Shown piece after piece: positions 14,700-25,057 of a DNA stretch of 64,000 bases; positions within the stretch are counted from its first letter, which is position 1, and each line of letters starts with the position of its first letter. Source of the DNA: Impatiens glandulifera (lineage: Eukaryota > Streptophyta > Magnoliopsida > Ericales > Balsaminaceae); NCBI RefSeq assembly GCF_907164915.1, contig NC_061862.1, positions 138,685,520 to 138,749,519 of the forward strand, written 5' to 3'. A program made the position numbers and the translations under genes. The notes under the pieces were generated by a model. That model was not told where the DNA came from. It saw only the letters and a list, made by a program, of their open reading frames with translations, and searched no databases.

Positions 14700-15330
14700 G
14701 CTACACTAATAGTATGAATTTGGGATCTGCTGGTATGCCAACAAATCAACATAATAAATCTCCAGATATTTGGGCCTTCCCTATTAAAGATTCTAGAATA
14801 GATTATTCTTCAAATGAGGCACCATTTAGACAGTCTGCTGCAAACATATCCATGAGGATGAAGACTTTAAAAAGCCATCAGCCATTCAGTTCTACTCTAG
14901 AAGAATAATCTCATTTGAATGATATTAAGTCTGCACTTGCTCTTTTTACAAGTGGGATAGGATTGCATATGTCCCCACAATTTTTTTCGACAGATAATAA
15001 TTTTGATGGATCATCAATAACAACAGAGTTTGGTTTTATTAGATCATTCACTAAAGAGTTGATGGATTTTTCAAAAAAAAAAGTAGTGAAGGGTTTGCAG
15101 GTCAAAGGTCATCCTATTGTTTTCCAAAACAAGAGAAGATATTTGAAGTGGGGATTTGATTTGGACCTGACTTACAACACAAATAATATAATTACAATGG
15201 GGTTCTCAAATAGAGATGATTTTTGGTTCAGTACTCTAAAGAATGGGGTGATGATTTATACTTTTCTTGGAAAATCTGAACATGCAGAACTTATTGGTTC
15301 TGGAAAAATGACTGCCAAATTAAATCCATA
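14700..15330 (+). pseudogene. Captured fragment of a plant PTEN2-type phosphatase gene
   Basis: Plus-strand frames match the N-terminal part of plant PTEN2 lipid/protein phosphatases as I remember them: MKTLKSHQPFSSTLEE, then ALFTSGIGLHMSP, SFTKELMDFSKK, and the telling stretch QNKRRYLKWGFDLDLTYNTN followed by NIITMGF, which leads into the phosphatase domain. The catalytic segment with the HCxxGxxR loop is not present; after MGFSNRD the frame jumps to DDFWFSTLKNGVMIYTFLGK, possibly the C2 region, implying an internal deletion or a spliced source RNA. A stop at 14906-14908 and others break it. No intron is visible, consistent with capture through RNA. Confidence 0.65.
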
Positions 15331-16680
15331 ATGCTTTAATTATTCAGTTGGTCAAAATGTCACTGATTTTATCAACGGGGTTGATAGTGAATGGTTTGGT
15401 TAAGGGTATCTCACAATGATAGCGTTTCCAATCCACCACTTGGAGAACTTAAGGATGATGTAAGGAAGTTGAAAATTGATTAGTAGAATGATAGTTTTGT
15501 TTATTATCCTGATCGCCCCGGTGAAATGGACAACATACACTATTGAAGGACTGAACAATGTGGTTACATAAGCAATTGTAGGTTCAATCACCCTTCTTCT
15601 GTGGGACAGGAAGGAACCTATGGAGGAGAATATCTAGAAGGAGTTGGGCAACCTAATTGTGTGCACTATCTTAAGACAGGAACCTGCAAATATGGATAAT
15701 CCTGTAAATATTATTATCCGGCAGAAAGAAATGGTGCTGGACAGGTTTTGTACAATACTTGGGGCCTTCCTTTACGACGGGAAGAAAAATCATGTTCCTT
15801 CTACGTGAGAACTGGCCAATGCAAATTTGGAGCTGCATGTAAATTTCATCATTTTGAACCTTCATCTGTTGGAACCTTCTTGCCGATTTATGGAACTATA
15901 GGCTCATCAGTCGTGCAATTCTCTAGTCCTCCATATGCACCTGGACAACCCCTGAAGGGGTTTCAAAACTATGGATCTATTATTGTACCATCTCAAAGCA
16001 TTGTATCTTCAAATGGATGGAATAATTATCGGGGGTGTCATGTGCCTTCTTTGGGATCAAATCTCAGTTATTAAAAAAATGTGGTGGAATCAGGATCCAG
16101 CTCAATACATCCCTTGTCGTCAACAGATAATTATTATCTGTCTGAAAGACCAGATAAACCATAATGTCGAAATTACTTGAGTAACGGAAACTGCAAATAT
16201 GGAATCGGTTGCAAGTACCATCATCCTCGGGATCGAGATTCTCAATGGACTACATACACTTTAGGCCCTTGGACTTCCAATGAGACCCGGACAAGCTGTT
16301 TGTTCACACTATAGTCTATATGGATTATGCAAGTATGGTCCAAGTTGCAAATTTGATCACCCATTGACAGGATATTATTTATATAACTATAGTTTGAATC
16401 ATCCAACTCTATCATCCACAATTGATTCAAGTTTTTTTTTCAGTATCAAATGAACGCAATGTCATCTCCCACGACTAAATCTTCGTCTAATAAGTTAATT
16501 ACCAACTTGAGTTAGAAGAAACCCGATGAGGTTTCAGATGAAAGCCCAGTTGCGGAGCTCCTCCTCTTGAAGAAGATTCATATGAAATTAATGGTTTATC
16601 TACTACTACTAGCCTGGAACTGGATGTGCAACAAGAAGACAATATGGTTTGATCTTTAATTTGGTAGGAAGGAGAGTTAT
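15330..16680 (+). pseudogene. Captured CCCH zinc-finger (ZFN-type, five-finger) gene copy
   Basis: Decayed intronless copy of a plant five-finger CCCH protein, an RNA/DNA-binding family. Landmarks: PPLGELKDDVRKLKID near 15435; YYPDRPGE with finger 1 ending CRFNHP (about 15500-15590); GVGQPNCVHYLKTGTCKYG with finger 2 (15640-15720, last His now Tyr); SCSFYVRTGQCKFGAACKFH for finger 3 (about 15790-15860); CRNYLSNGNCKYGIGCKYHH for finger 4 (about 16165-16220); [20 protein letters not shown] plus PSCKFDHP for finger 5 (about 16280-16365). Stops or frame changes occur near 15495, 15700, 16072, 16165 and 16260. Spacing and the RPGQ/TGxCK motifs fit the family well. Confidence 0.82.
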
Positions 16681-16784
16681 GATTTTAAGGCAATGATGAT
16701 GGAGTAATCTGTTTTTAAATTTAGAGACGAAAAAGATGCCTAGATGAATTCGTCGGGACGTCGAATTTCAGATGGAGAAGGTAT

Positions 16785-17132
16785 TATTACGAACTGTAAC
16801 TACAAATGATCTCACGGAGATTATGGAGCCACATGGATGCTAGAGGACGTTTGGATGAACTATTTTAGGTTTAGTTATTAATTTCTATTTTGTCTGTAGT
16901 AGCCCTTGAACTTACTTTCTCTTTTCATTTAGGCCCTTGTCTGTTAGGCCAGCTTATCAATAAGTTATAATTGAATCCATCTGGGTATTTATAGTCGGTA
17001 GATTCCTCACATTAGGTATGTATGTTGAATGTAAGAACTTTTGGCTCACTTTTCTACCTATCATCTCTTCATCAGTTATCGGCGATTGTTCACCCGATTT
17101 CTTTCTCTCATCTCAATCTGAAGTTCGTATCA
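16785..17132 (+). repeat. 3' LTR of gene-capturing element
   Basis: 348 bp, matching the 5' LTR from TTACGAACTGTAAC to GTTCGTATCA; the first two bases are TA rather than TG. It is preceded by a polypurine-like GATGGAGAAGG at 16771-16781. Confidence 0.88.
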
Positions 17133-17422
17133 TGTGTATAGAGTTTGAAGATGATAGATGTACTATTAAAAACCAATCTGGACAAGTGTATATACCGATA
17201 CTCAATGGTGGTCTCATAGAGGATTTTACTTCGAGGGTAGGCGGCGTTTCAAGGGTAGGCGGTGTCGATTGAGACTTGGAAATTGAGAGACTGAGACAGT
17301 GAGAGCTTAAAATAGGTATGATAGATTGAGGTGGAATCAAATCTTATTTCTATTGTGCCATATCATAATATTTATTTATTTATTGGACTAGGCTTATGTC
17401 CACTTAAACCTTAACATAAATT
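17133..17422. repeat. Long flanking duplication, right copy (segment X)
   Basis: 290-bp direct copy of 13513-13779, starting on the base after the 3' LTR. The ends TGTGTATAGAG and TTAACATAAATT are shared. Divergence looks similar to that between the LTRs, suggesting that both duplications date from the same event. Confidence 0.8.
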
Positions 17423-19353
17423 CATTGTGAAATTCTCCTAATTTTTGAACTACATAATTAGAATAATTTGTTTGGTACCCTAAATCTAGTTTAAATTTTT
17501 TCTCAATTTTTAACTTATATTACTATGCTACAACATTATATATTTAAAAAATAATAATTTAAATTACTTATCATAACTAGACTACTTGATGTACTTATCC
17601 CTATCCTAATCTGGACATAGATTAATTAGTGTGATTTTATTTGTTATATAGAATTTGGGAGAGGGATTTGAGATGTAATTACGTGGCGCGCAATATATAT
17701 AATTGAAAAAATAATAAATTTTATTTTTCTTTTCTCTCTTCTCACCTTTTATCATTTCTTTAACCTGTGATGTGGTGACACTTCATTCTTTCTCACATTC
17801 TCTCTTCCAAATTTCCTCTCTTATTATTTATTATTCTAAGAGTTTATTGTCACATATCTTTTATTATATACCATCACAAAATTTGTAGTGATATATATAA
17901 AAAATATTAATAAATATGTATACATTCAATTAATTAAATTTCTCCCTATAAAACTAAATATTAAGTAAGAAAATTTAAATTTGTATTTTTTTTATCTCTC
18001 ACTCACTCAATAAATATAATATATTTAATTATTATCAAATCTTTTTAAATATAAATTTTATAACATATGTTATTATGTTAATATATATATATATAGTCTA
18101 TTTATCTCCAATTTTTTTTTTTCAAAATTTTGGTACCAAAACAAAAACACCAACTTTTCGTTTTGACTAATTCAAGAACATCAAAAAAATTTATTTTATT
18201 TAAAATTTTTGATTTTGATCAAACATTATCGGGATTGATCAAACATGACCCAAATAGTTGTCCAACATCATTACAATCATGTTGGGAAGCTTTATGGGTT
18301 ATAATTCGATTGAATTAACCCAAGAATAGCAAACCCGTTTTTTTGTTTTGAAAATACAAATTTGAGTTTTTGTTTATTAGATTGATACGTCGATTATATT
18401 CTATTCAGATAGTTTCTAAATGATCTTAAGATTAATATTCAATCATCAAATCACATAAACAACAAATATACAAGCTTCTGTAATTTGAAATATAAAATTC
18501 AAATCCAAACTGTAAATATGAATTTAAGGATGATTGGAACCTTATCAAGGATTGAAGAACACTCCTTGATCCTTATGAAAGATTTCTAGATGCACAGATC
18601 CGAGCTTTCAAGCCTTAAACATAAATTTGAAAAACCCGAAAGCTTCAAGCTTTAATGGCAGATTTTGAATTTCTTTGAGGGATGTGTTGGTTGGTTAGCT
18701 TCAAAATCACTAGAGGGGGTATTTATACTCCTCTTAGGTCGGACACGAAGCCTAGTGGATTAAATTAGCCATAATATATTTAATGTATTTTGTTTGTTCT
18801 TTAGTCAACTCGCGGGAGTTGGTAGTGACGAGGCCTACGGTTGTAGGGGGAATGATCACGATCTCAGAGTGATCATTTTGGATTTTGAACAGGTCAAAAT
18901 CATCAACAAATGACTGAGTATTAAAAAGACAAAATCAACTTGTGTTCTTCATGCTTATCTAGAGGGCGTCGCGATGAAGACGAAGACGAAGATCTTAGCC
19001 AAAACGACGTCGTTTCGTTGGTGTCCTGTATTTTGTTAGCATTCCGTTAGTGTTTGAGTGGTCCTTTAGAATTTCAACTAACGGTAGTTTGTTGATCACA
19101 TGTGTTCGTGCGTTTTCAGCTGTATCGGGCTGGGTGGAAGCGCCTAGAGCGTTGGATGGCAATCCGATGCTGATCTAACACGCGCGACTACGGTGGTAGT
19201 TTCTTCTTTCAGTTTCACTACACCCGATTATTGATATTTTTTATTAAATCGTTAAGGGTTTATTTGAAATTGATTTTTCTTTCACCCTTTGGCTTTAAAT
19301 TTGATCTTTTTAAATATACAAAATATTAAAATAAATATAAAAATATTTTACCA
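17423..19353. other. Spacer with a GC-richer, LTR- or promoter-like island
   Basis: Mostly AT-rich and without a convincing gene; the 62-residue frame at 18130 is not recognisable. Between about 18650 and 19220 the sequence is richer in G and C (ACTCGCGGGAGTTGGTAG, GACGTCGTTTCG, CACGCGCGACTACGG) and includes GGGGGTATTTATACTCC, a TATA-bearing arrangement often seen in plant LTRs. No second copy exists in the window, so this remains a guess. Confidence 0.35.
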
Positions 19354-19362
19354 ATTTATTTA
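19354..19362. repeat. 9-bp target-site duplication, left (Pack-MULE)
   Basis: ATTTATTTA, repeated at 22258-22266 immediately outside the opposite terminal repeat. Nine bases is the diagnostic Mutator-superfamily length. Confidence 0.85.
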
Positions 19363-19572
19363 GGGAATAATGATAAATTTAAGACTGTGATTGGAGCGAT
19401 TTTTCAAATTTAGGACTCTTCTAATATTTTATCATTTATAGAACTCTCCTTTCCTTGTTTAATTATATTTAAAACTTTCACTAACGTCGTTAACTATTTA
19501 ACATTAATTTGATTTTTTATTTATTTTTTTATTATTATTTAACCTAAATCTTTTATTTCTTTCTTTTCTTCA
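19363..19572 (+). repeat. Left long terminal inverted repeat of Pack-MULE
   Basis: From GGGAATAATGATAAATTTAA through CGTCGTTAACTATTTAAC to ATCTTTTATTTCTTTCTT. It matches the reverse complement of 22158-22257 followed by about 20422-20534 with few differences, giving a TIR of about 210 bp, typical for MULEs. Confidence 0.88.
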
Positions 19573-19651
19573 TAAGACTGGGTCCCCACAGGATTCGACA
19601 ACCAACAAAGCGACCGACCTTCTTCATCAGCGTCTTCTTCATCAACTGTTT

Positions 19652-19730
19652 GCTTCCTTCATTGACGGGTCTTTCCTTGCTTCCTTCATTGACGGGTCTT
19701 TCCTTGCTTCCTTCATTGACGGGTCTTTTC
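19652..19730. repeat. 27-bp tandem triplication inside Pack-MULE
   Basis: Three near-identical copies of GCTTCCTTCATTGACGGG plus TCTTTCCTT. The length keeps frame (LPSLTGLSL on plus), but this is not a convincing protein. Confidence 0.85.
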
Positions 19731-19763
19731 CGTCATCTGTTCTTCTTACATCTGTATATTTTC

Positions 19764-20395
19764 TTAGGGTTCATTATTCTGCAAAATGAATGGGATCCCC
19801 AAAATAAATCTATTTGTATTTATAATCCGACCCAAACCAAGTTCATTGATAACAAAATCAACTTGCTCCATTTTCTCATTGTTAATTTCCCAGGAAGGCG
19901 GAGCAAGGTATGTTAATGTTTCTAGAACTGTAAGATGGGGATAGAGAATATTGTCCTGCGAAACGAATCCGATCTTCCGTTTCATTGATCCGGTGAAAGG
20001 GAGTTCGTTGTAGGTAATAGTACTGGAGATTTTTCTGGCGAGGTAACGGCCAGAAAGTGCAGTGAGGAGTGTTGTTTTGCCGCTGCCGGATGGGCCAAGC
20101 ATAGCCATGAGTTCGCCTGGTTTGACCATTCTTATGACCCCGTTGAGTACGGTCTTAGTGGATTTCGGTGAAGAAGAGAGGTTAATTGTGTAGGCCACAT
20201 CTTGAAACTGTAGAGAAATTGTAAATTAGTTTTGAAAATGTTTCAATTAGAGAAATAGTAAAGTAAAGATTGTACCTTTAGGGTGATTAGGCGAAGGGAT
20301 GCTTTTAGAATTGGATGATGTAAATTGAGATAGGTTGTTTTTGGTAAAGGGGATATTGGGTTTGCATGGATGAAGTAGGTTCTGGGTTGGATGGG
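19764..20395 (-). pseudogene. Captured ABCG half-transporter fragment (nucleotide-binding domain start)
   Basis: Minus strand, two exon pieces. A short upstream exon ends ILKASLRLITLK at about 20278; a 79-bp GT-AG intron (about 20277-20199, CCTAAAG/GTACAATC to TTTCTCTACAG) follows; the second exon reads FQDVAYTINLSSS. Then come GVIRMVKPGELMAMLGPSGS (Walker A GPSGSGKTT), YNELPFTGSMKRKIGFVSQD (Q-loop) and LTVLETLTYLAPPSWEI. After VINELGLGRIINTNRF the match stops, and the frame ends at 19764 before any ABC signature (SGGE), Walker B or membrane segment. ABCG members export lipids, hormones or secondary compounds; this piece cannot. Survival of the intron points to capture from DNA. Confidence 0.85.
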
Positions 20396-20421
20396 TGATG
20401 ATATTGTTGAATGGGATAATT

Positions 20422-20534
20422 AATGTTAAATAATAATGAAGAAAGAAATAAAAGATTTAGGTTAAATAATAATAAATAAATAAATCAAATTAATGTTAAA
20501 TAGTTAACGACGTTAGTGGCAGTTTTAAATATAA
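20422..20534 (-). repeat. Right TIR of Pack-MULE, inner part
   Basis: Reverse complement of about 19464-19572 (AAGAAATAAAAGATTTAGGT to GTTTTAAATATAA). It is joined to the outer part at 22158 if the Helitron is removed. Confidence 0.85.
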
Positions 20535-20689
20535 CTAGCATTTAGCCCGTGCATTTGCACGAGTAATAATATAAAAAATCGTGAAAAAAATTACGGATAA
20601 CATTTTTAATTTTATTTTTAACTGTTTTAAGTTTATGGGTGAGTCAACCCACAATCCGACCCAAAATTTAATTTACTCAACATCATTAT

Positions 20690-22150
20690 ATATTAGTTAG
20701 TTAAAAAGTTAAATTTATATTAATATTAAAACGTCCCGCGTTTATCAAATTTGGCGTTGAATTTAAAATATAAAGTCTTTGTAGCCTAGTTGGTTAAAGA
20801 GTTATACTTGTTTTGTTAGGTTGCAAGTTTGAAACATACATCTAGCATTTTTATTTTATTTTTAACCGTTTTAAATTTAAAAACGGGTCAACCCACAATC
20901 CGACCCCAGTATCCAAATTAACCACAGCTCTCGACCCGGCAATCCGGACACTTTAAAAATTAAGCATCATTATATATATATATAGATTAGTTAGTTAAAA
21001 AGTTAAACTTATATTAAAATTAAAACGTCCCGCGTTTATCGAATTTGGCATTGAATTTAAAATATAAAGTCTTTGTAGTCTAGTTGGTTAAAGAGTTATA
21101 CTTGTTTTGTTAGGTTGCAAGTTCGAAACATACCTCTAGCATCTTTAATTTTATTTTTAACCGTTTTAAATTTAAAAACGGGTTAACCCACAATCCGACC
21201 CAAGTATCCAAATTAACCACAACTCTCGACCCGGCAATCCGGACACTTTAAAAATTAAGCATCATTATATATATATAGATTAGTTAGTTAAAAAGTTAAA
21301 CTTATATTAATATTAAAACGTCCAGCGTTTATCAAATTTGGCGTTGAATTTAAAATATAAAGTCTTTGTAGCCTAGTTGGTTAAAGAGTTATACTTGCTT
21401 TGTTAGGTTGCAAGTTCAAAACATACCTCTAGCATCTTTAATTTTATTTTTAACCGTTTTAAATTTAAAAACGGGTCAACCCACAATCCGACCCAAATAT
21501 CCAAATTAACCACAGCTCTCGACCCGGCAATCCGGACACTTTAAAAATTAAGCATCATTATATATATATAGATTAGTTAGTTAAAAAGTTAAACTTATAT
21601 TAATATTAAAACGTCCCGCATTTATCAAATTTGGCGTTGAATTTAAAATATAAAGTCTTTGTAGCCTAGTTGGTTAAAGAGTTATACTTATTTTGTTAGG
21701 TTGCAAGTTCGAAACATACCTCTAGCATCTTTAATTTTATTTTCAACCGTTTTAAATTTAAAAACGGGTCAACCCACAATCCGACCCAGGTATCCAAATT
21801 AACCACACTCTCGACCTGGCAATCCGGATACTTTAAAAATTAAGCATCATTATATATATATAGATTAGTTAGTTAAAAAGTTAAACTTATATTAATATTA
21901 AAACGTCCCGCGTTTATCAAATTTGGCGTTGAATTTGAAATATAAAGTCTTTGTAGCCTAGTTGGTTAAAGAGTTATAATTGTTTTGTTAGGTTGCAAGT
22001 TCGAAACATACCTCTAGCATCTTTAATTTTATTTTTAACCGTTTTAAATTTAAAAACGGGTCAACCCACAATCCGACCCAAGTATCCAAATTAACCACAG
22101 CTCTCGACCCGGCAATCCGGACACTTTAAAAATTAAGCATCATTATATAT
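20690..22150. repeat. 293-bp tandem array inside the Helitron
   Basis: Five units by the marker TAAAGTCTTTGTAG at 20771, 21065, 21358, 21651 and 21943 (spacings 294, 293, 293, 292), plus partial ends. Each unit has a tRNA-like segment, an ACAATCCGACCC/CTCGACCCGGCAATCCGG block and a short TATATA tract. Units differ by a few bases each. Confidence 0.93.
20777..20843 (+). ncRNA. tRNA-like pol III promoter segment (first of five)
   Basis: GTAGCCTAGTTGGTTAAAGA resembles a tRNA 5' half with an A box (TAGCCTAGTTGG), and GGTTGCAAGTTCGAAACATA, best preserved in later units, resembles a B box and T arm. The same segment recurs at about 21071, 21364, 21657 and 21949. No cloverleaf closes, so this is a tRNA-derived relic and not a tRNA gene. 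Confidence 0.45.
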
Positions 22151-22157
22151 ATATAGA

Positions 22158-22257
22158 TTAAACAAGGAAAGGAGAGTTCTATAAATGATAAAATATTAGG
22201 AGAGTCCTAAATTTGAAAAATCGCTCCAACCACAGTCTTAAATCTATCATTATTCCC
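22158..22257 (-). repeat. Right TIR of Pack-MULE, outer part
   Basis: Reverse complement of 19363-19462, ending ATCATTATTCCC at 22257, next to the 9-bp duplication at 22258-22266. Confidence 0.88.
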
Positions 22258-23058
22258 ATTTATTTATTATTTATTTTTTGGTATATTTTTAAGATTTAAA
22301 TAAATAATTCTTTTAGGTGAATAGATACAAAATTCATTATTAATTATTTATTTTTATCCTTTAATTTTTTCTAAAATTATATTAAAATAAATGAGTACAA
22401 TATTTATTTTAAATAATTTTATTTTTATTATTTTAACCATTTTCCTTAATTAATTAGGTTTTAATTATCACAATAATTAGTCAGTCAATTAATTGTTTTA
22501 ATTAGTTTTTGTCATGAAGTTAATTATTTTGACTTTATTTATTCAAAAATAAGTCAAAATAATTATTTTAATATTATAAATTGGGAGATAGATTTTTAGT
22601 GTTTATAAATATCACCATTTTTATTCATTTTAAAACAATTTTAATATATTATATTAGTGTACAATTTATCTCTAAATAAATAACTAATTATAATGAGAAT
22701 GGTAAAATAAAAAGAAATAAAATCCAATTTTTTTCATTTTCAATCTTCCTTCTGAAAACATATTCTCAACCAATTGCTTCAATAATGTTATATTTGATTT
22801 ATTTATTATCTTTTTTTTTTTTAATAGATGTCGAGTTTCGTTTTTCTCACTAAAAATATATTATATATTTTAAAACATATATATTTATATATTTGTCAGT
22901 TAACTTTTATATATATCTATAATTTAAATTAATAATATGAAAATTGATCGAATTAATCAAATAAGAAATATTAATGGAGAGAAAAAAATATTAATTAAGA
23001 GAAAAATAATTAAAACAACCCAAAGGAATTAATCAAATAACAAATTATTAAAAAAAAA

Positions 23059-23389
23059 GATTCATATCAGGATAAGTAATCATACAACATAATTGAGGAA
23101 GGATCACAAATTTTTGTTTCATCGATGACTTGTTTATACTTGCACACTCGGACGTTAAATCCATAAAAACGGTGGAGTCAAGGAGGAAACAAAGGCGAAG
23201 ATATTATGGGCATCGAGGAGAGCAATTTTCCAGTTAGGTATTTAGGAATTCCGTTGAAGGCAAAAAAAAATCATATTTTTCATTATGGATTCAACGTTTG
23301 CGCATGTAGTGGACCTAGAAAAGGAAAAAGAAATTGCACTAGACCTTTTTATTAATTATGTAGTATGATTACTTATCTTGATATGAATC
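23059..23389. mobile_element. Small inverted-repeat element containing a LINE RT scrap
   Basis: A terminal pair of about 36 bp (GATTCATATCAGGATAAGTA and onward, left 23059-23094; complement 23353-23389) encloses 258 bp. Inside, the plus frame EESNFPVRYLGIPLKAKKNH at about 23215-23275 resembles the plant LINE RT stretch FPVRYLGxPL. This could be a foldback transposon that picked up a LINE piece, or a chance inverted duplication; no clear TSD was found. Confidence 0.5.
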
Positions 23390-25057
23390 TTCTTTTTCAA
23401 ATGTAAAGATGAAAACTATTATTAGTTTTATATTTAATTATTAGTAGAAATCTTAATTACTTCTCTTTTCTTTATTTATCTACATATGCAAGAGAAGAAA
23501 ATCAATATATTTTGTAAAAGCTTAAAATATCCTTCTTTGCATCTTTAACCAGAATGATAAAATTGTATTTGCCTCGATTTAAATGGTTTATAGTAACGAT
23601 TATTTCTATCGTTTAAGGAGTTATTTTAGTATATAAATTTGTCTTTTAGTTTATTGTTTTAAACCATTATAACATTCTTAAGAATTTGTTATTTGTTAGT
23701 TAATATTTTTTTATTTAATTATCTTATGAGATATTATTGTTTAATTGTTTTATTATTAATTAAAATGTCAATTTAAAATGAGTAAAGAAATGATCTTGTA
23801 AATGTCTTTTTTAATTATAGCTTTTTTTTTATTTTATAAAATATAAAAAATATAAAAATAATAGTTTAAAGAAAATTGTTAAAAATATAAAATAAAAAAT
23901 AAACTCAAAAAGATAAAATAAAGTTGCTAAAAAAATAAATAGATTTTCTGCGGCACTTAAATTATTGTTACCGATGTTTAAATAAGTATTATTATTGTTA
24001 CCGATGTTTAAATAAGTATTGTTAAAACTTGCGTCCACTTTATTTTTAACAATTTCTAACGACACAAGAATATGCGTCGGTGACACCTTTAATAGTTGGC
24101 TGAAATTTTTTTAAACACCGCAGTAACGGACGAACCAAGAAAATATAGATAGGGTGGGCTTAAAATAAAATTAAATAATTTTTTTTGGTTGAATTAGCTC
24201 AAAACAATTAAGGAAAAATGAGATTTAAAAATATCATCTTTTACTTGTTATTATTATTATTTTTTAAAATATTTGTATATGTCTTATAAGAATATATATG
24301 ATGTTAATTATTTTTTAAAATTAATTATTTATTATAAATATTATTTAAACATAAAACAAATAAACACAGTTTAAGAAATAAAAAAACTACCTAAAATTTA
24401 TCATCAATATATATATATTATTAATAATAATGAAAAATATCATATAGTTTGTTTTTTTTTTTTTAAAAATTTTTACTCAAAATTTAATATCTTTTACATT
24501 TCATTTTATTTATATCATCATTTCTTTTATCCATGAAATAGTAAAATACTCTTTATTTAATATTTTTTATTTTATCTTTATATTTCATATATTTAAAAGT
24601 ATAATATTATCCTTTTATCTGATGTATTTAAAAGGTAAAATGATTAATAAATTTTAAAAACTAATTTAAAAACAAATAAAATCAAATAAATTTTTATACA
24701 AAACTCAACTAAAACAAATTTTTTATACAAAACTCAACTAAAATAAAAATCAAACAAACTTTCCCTCAAATCTCACATAAATATTAATTCTCTCAATCAA
24801 ACTTTAATACATATAGATTCTTTCTATATTTAATGCTTTATACATATAAAAAAAATGGGCTTATGTCAATCTCAGCTAAGTGTCCGTAAGTTCAAGTCTG
24901 CTGTACGTCTTCTATTTTATTGATAAGTAGGAGCGACAATTTTATAGTGAAAAGAGAAAATTTTGTAGTAAGCATGCAGTGCGAAAAGTAATTATGATTC
25001 ATAACTAAGCCTAATTCAAAATAATTATTTATTTATCTTCTTTTTATTATTATTTTT

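Larger units (their letters stand above)
13780..17132 (+). mobile_element. Non-autonomous LTR retrotransposon carrying two captured host-gene fragments
   Basis: A 3.35-kb element with direct terminal repeats (13780-14126 and 16785-17132), a primer-binding-site-like TGGTATTAGAGTC at 14129-14141, a gag remnant, then PTEN2-like and CCCH zinc-finger sequences in the same orientation, and a purine-rich GATGGAGAAGG before the 3' LTR. No protease, integrase, RT or RNase H was found, so it must have moved with proteins from elsewhere. The plan (gag plus captured host cDNA between LTRs) recalls maize Bs1, a known gene-transducing retroelement. LTR divergence and multiple stops mean that the insertion is old. 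Confidence 0.85.
20535..22157 (-). mobile_element. Non-autonomous Helitron inserted in the Pack-MULE TIR
   Basis: Read on the minus strand, the insert begins TCTATATATA and ends CTCGTGCAAATGCACGGGC plus TAAATGCTAG: a 5' TC, a 3' CTAG (CTRR), and a CGTGC/GCACG hairpin 13 bases from the end. It lies precisely between A and T of the TIR (TTAA/TTAT when compared with the intact left TIR) and makes no target duplication. These are all hallmarks of Helitrons. The body is tandem 293-bp units with no Rep-helicase. Confidence 0.85.
19363..22257. mobile_element. Pack-MULE carrying an ABCG gene fragment, with nested Helitron
   Basis: Mutator-like element with long terminal inverted repeats beginning GGGAATAATGATA. 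The left repeat runs 19363 to about 19572. The right repeat is its complement but is split: 22158-22257 holds the outer part and about 20422-20534 the inner part, separated by a Helitron. The 9-bp duplication ATTTATTTA flanks the whole. The interior holds no transposase, only a two-exon fragment of an ABCG transporter gene, which defines a Pack-MULE. Without the Helitron the element would be about 1.27 kb. Confidence 0.88.

Noticed and set aside
18650..19220. Solo LTR
   Set aside because: TATA-bearing, GC-richer block is suggestive, but no paired end, target duplication or second copy was found.
20690..22150. CRISPR-like array
   Set aside because: Repeats are 293-bp contiguous units, not short repeats with unique spacers; Helitron ends explain the region.
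24860..24915. tRNA-like AAGTTCAAGTCTGCT box in an AT-rich spacer
   Set aside because: Only a B-box-like motif; no A box, no poly-A tail, no flanking duplication.
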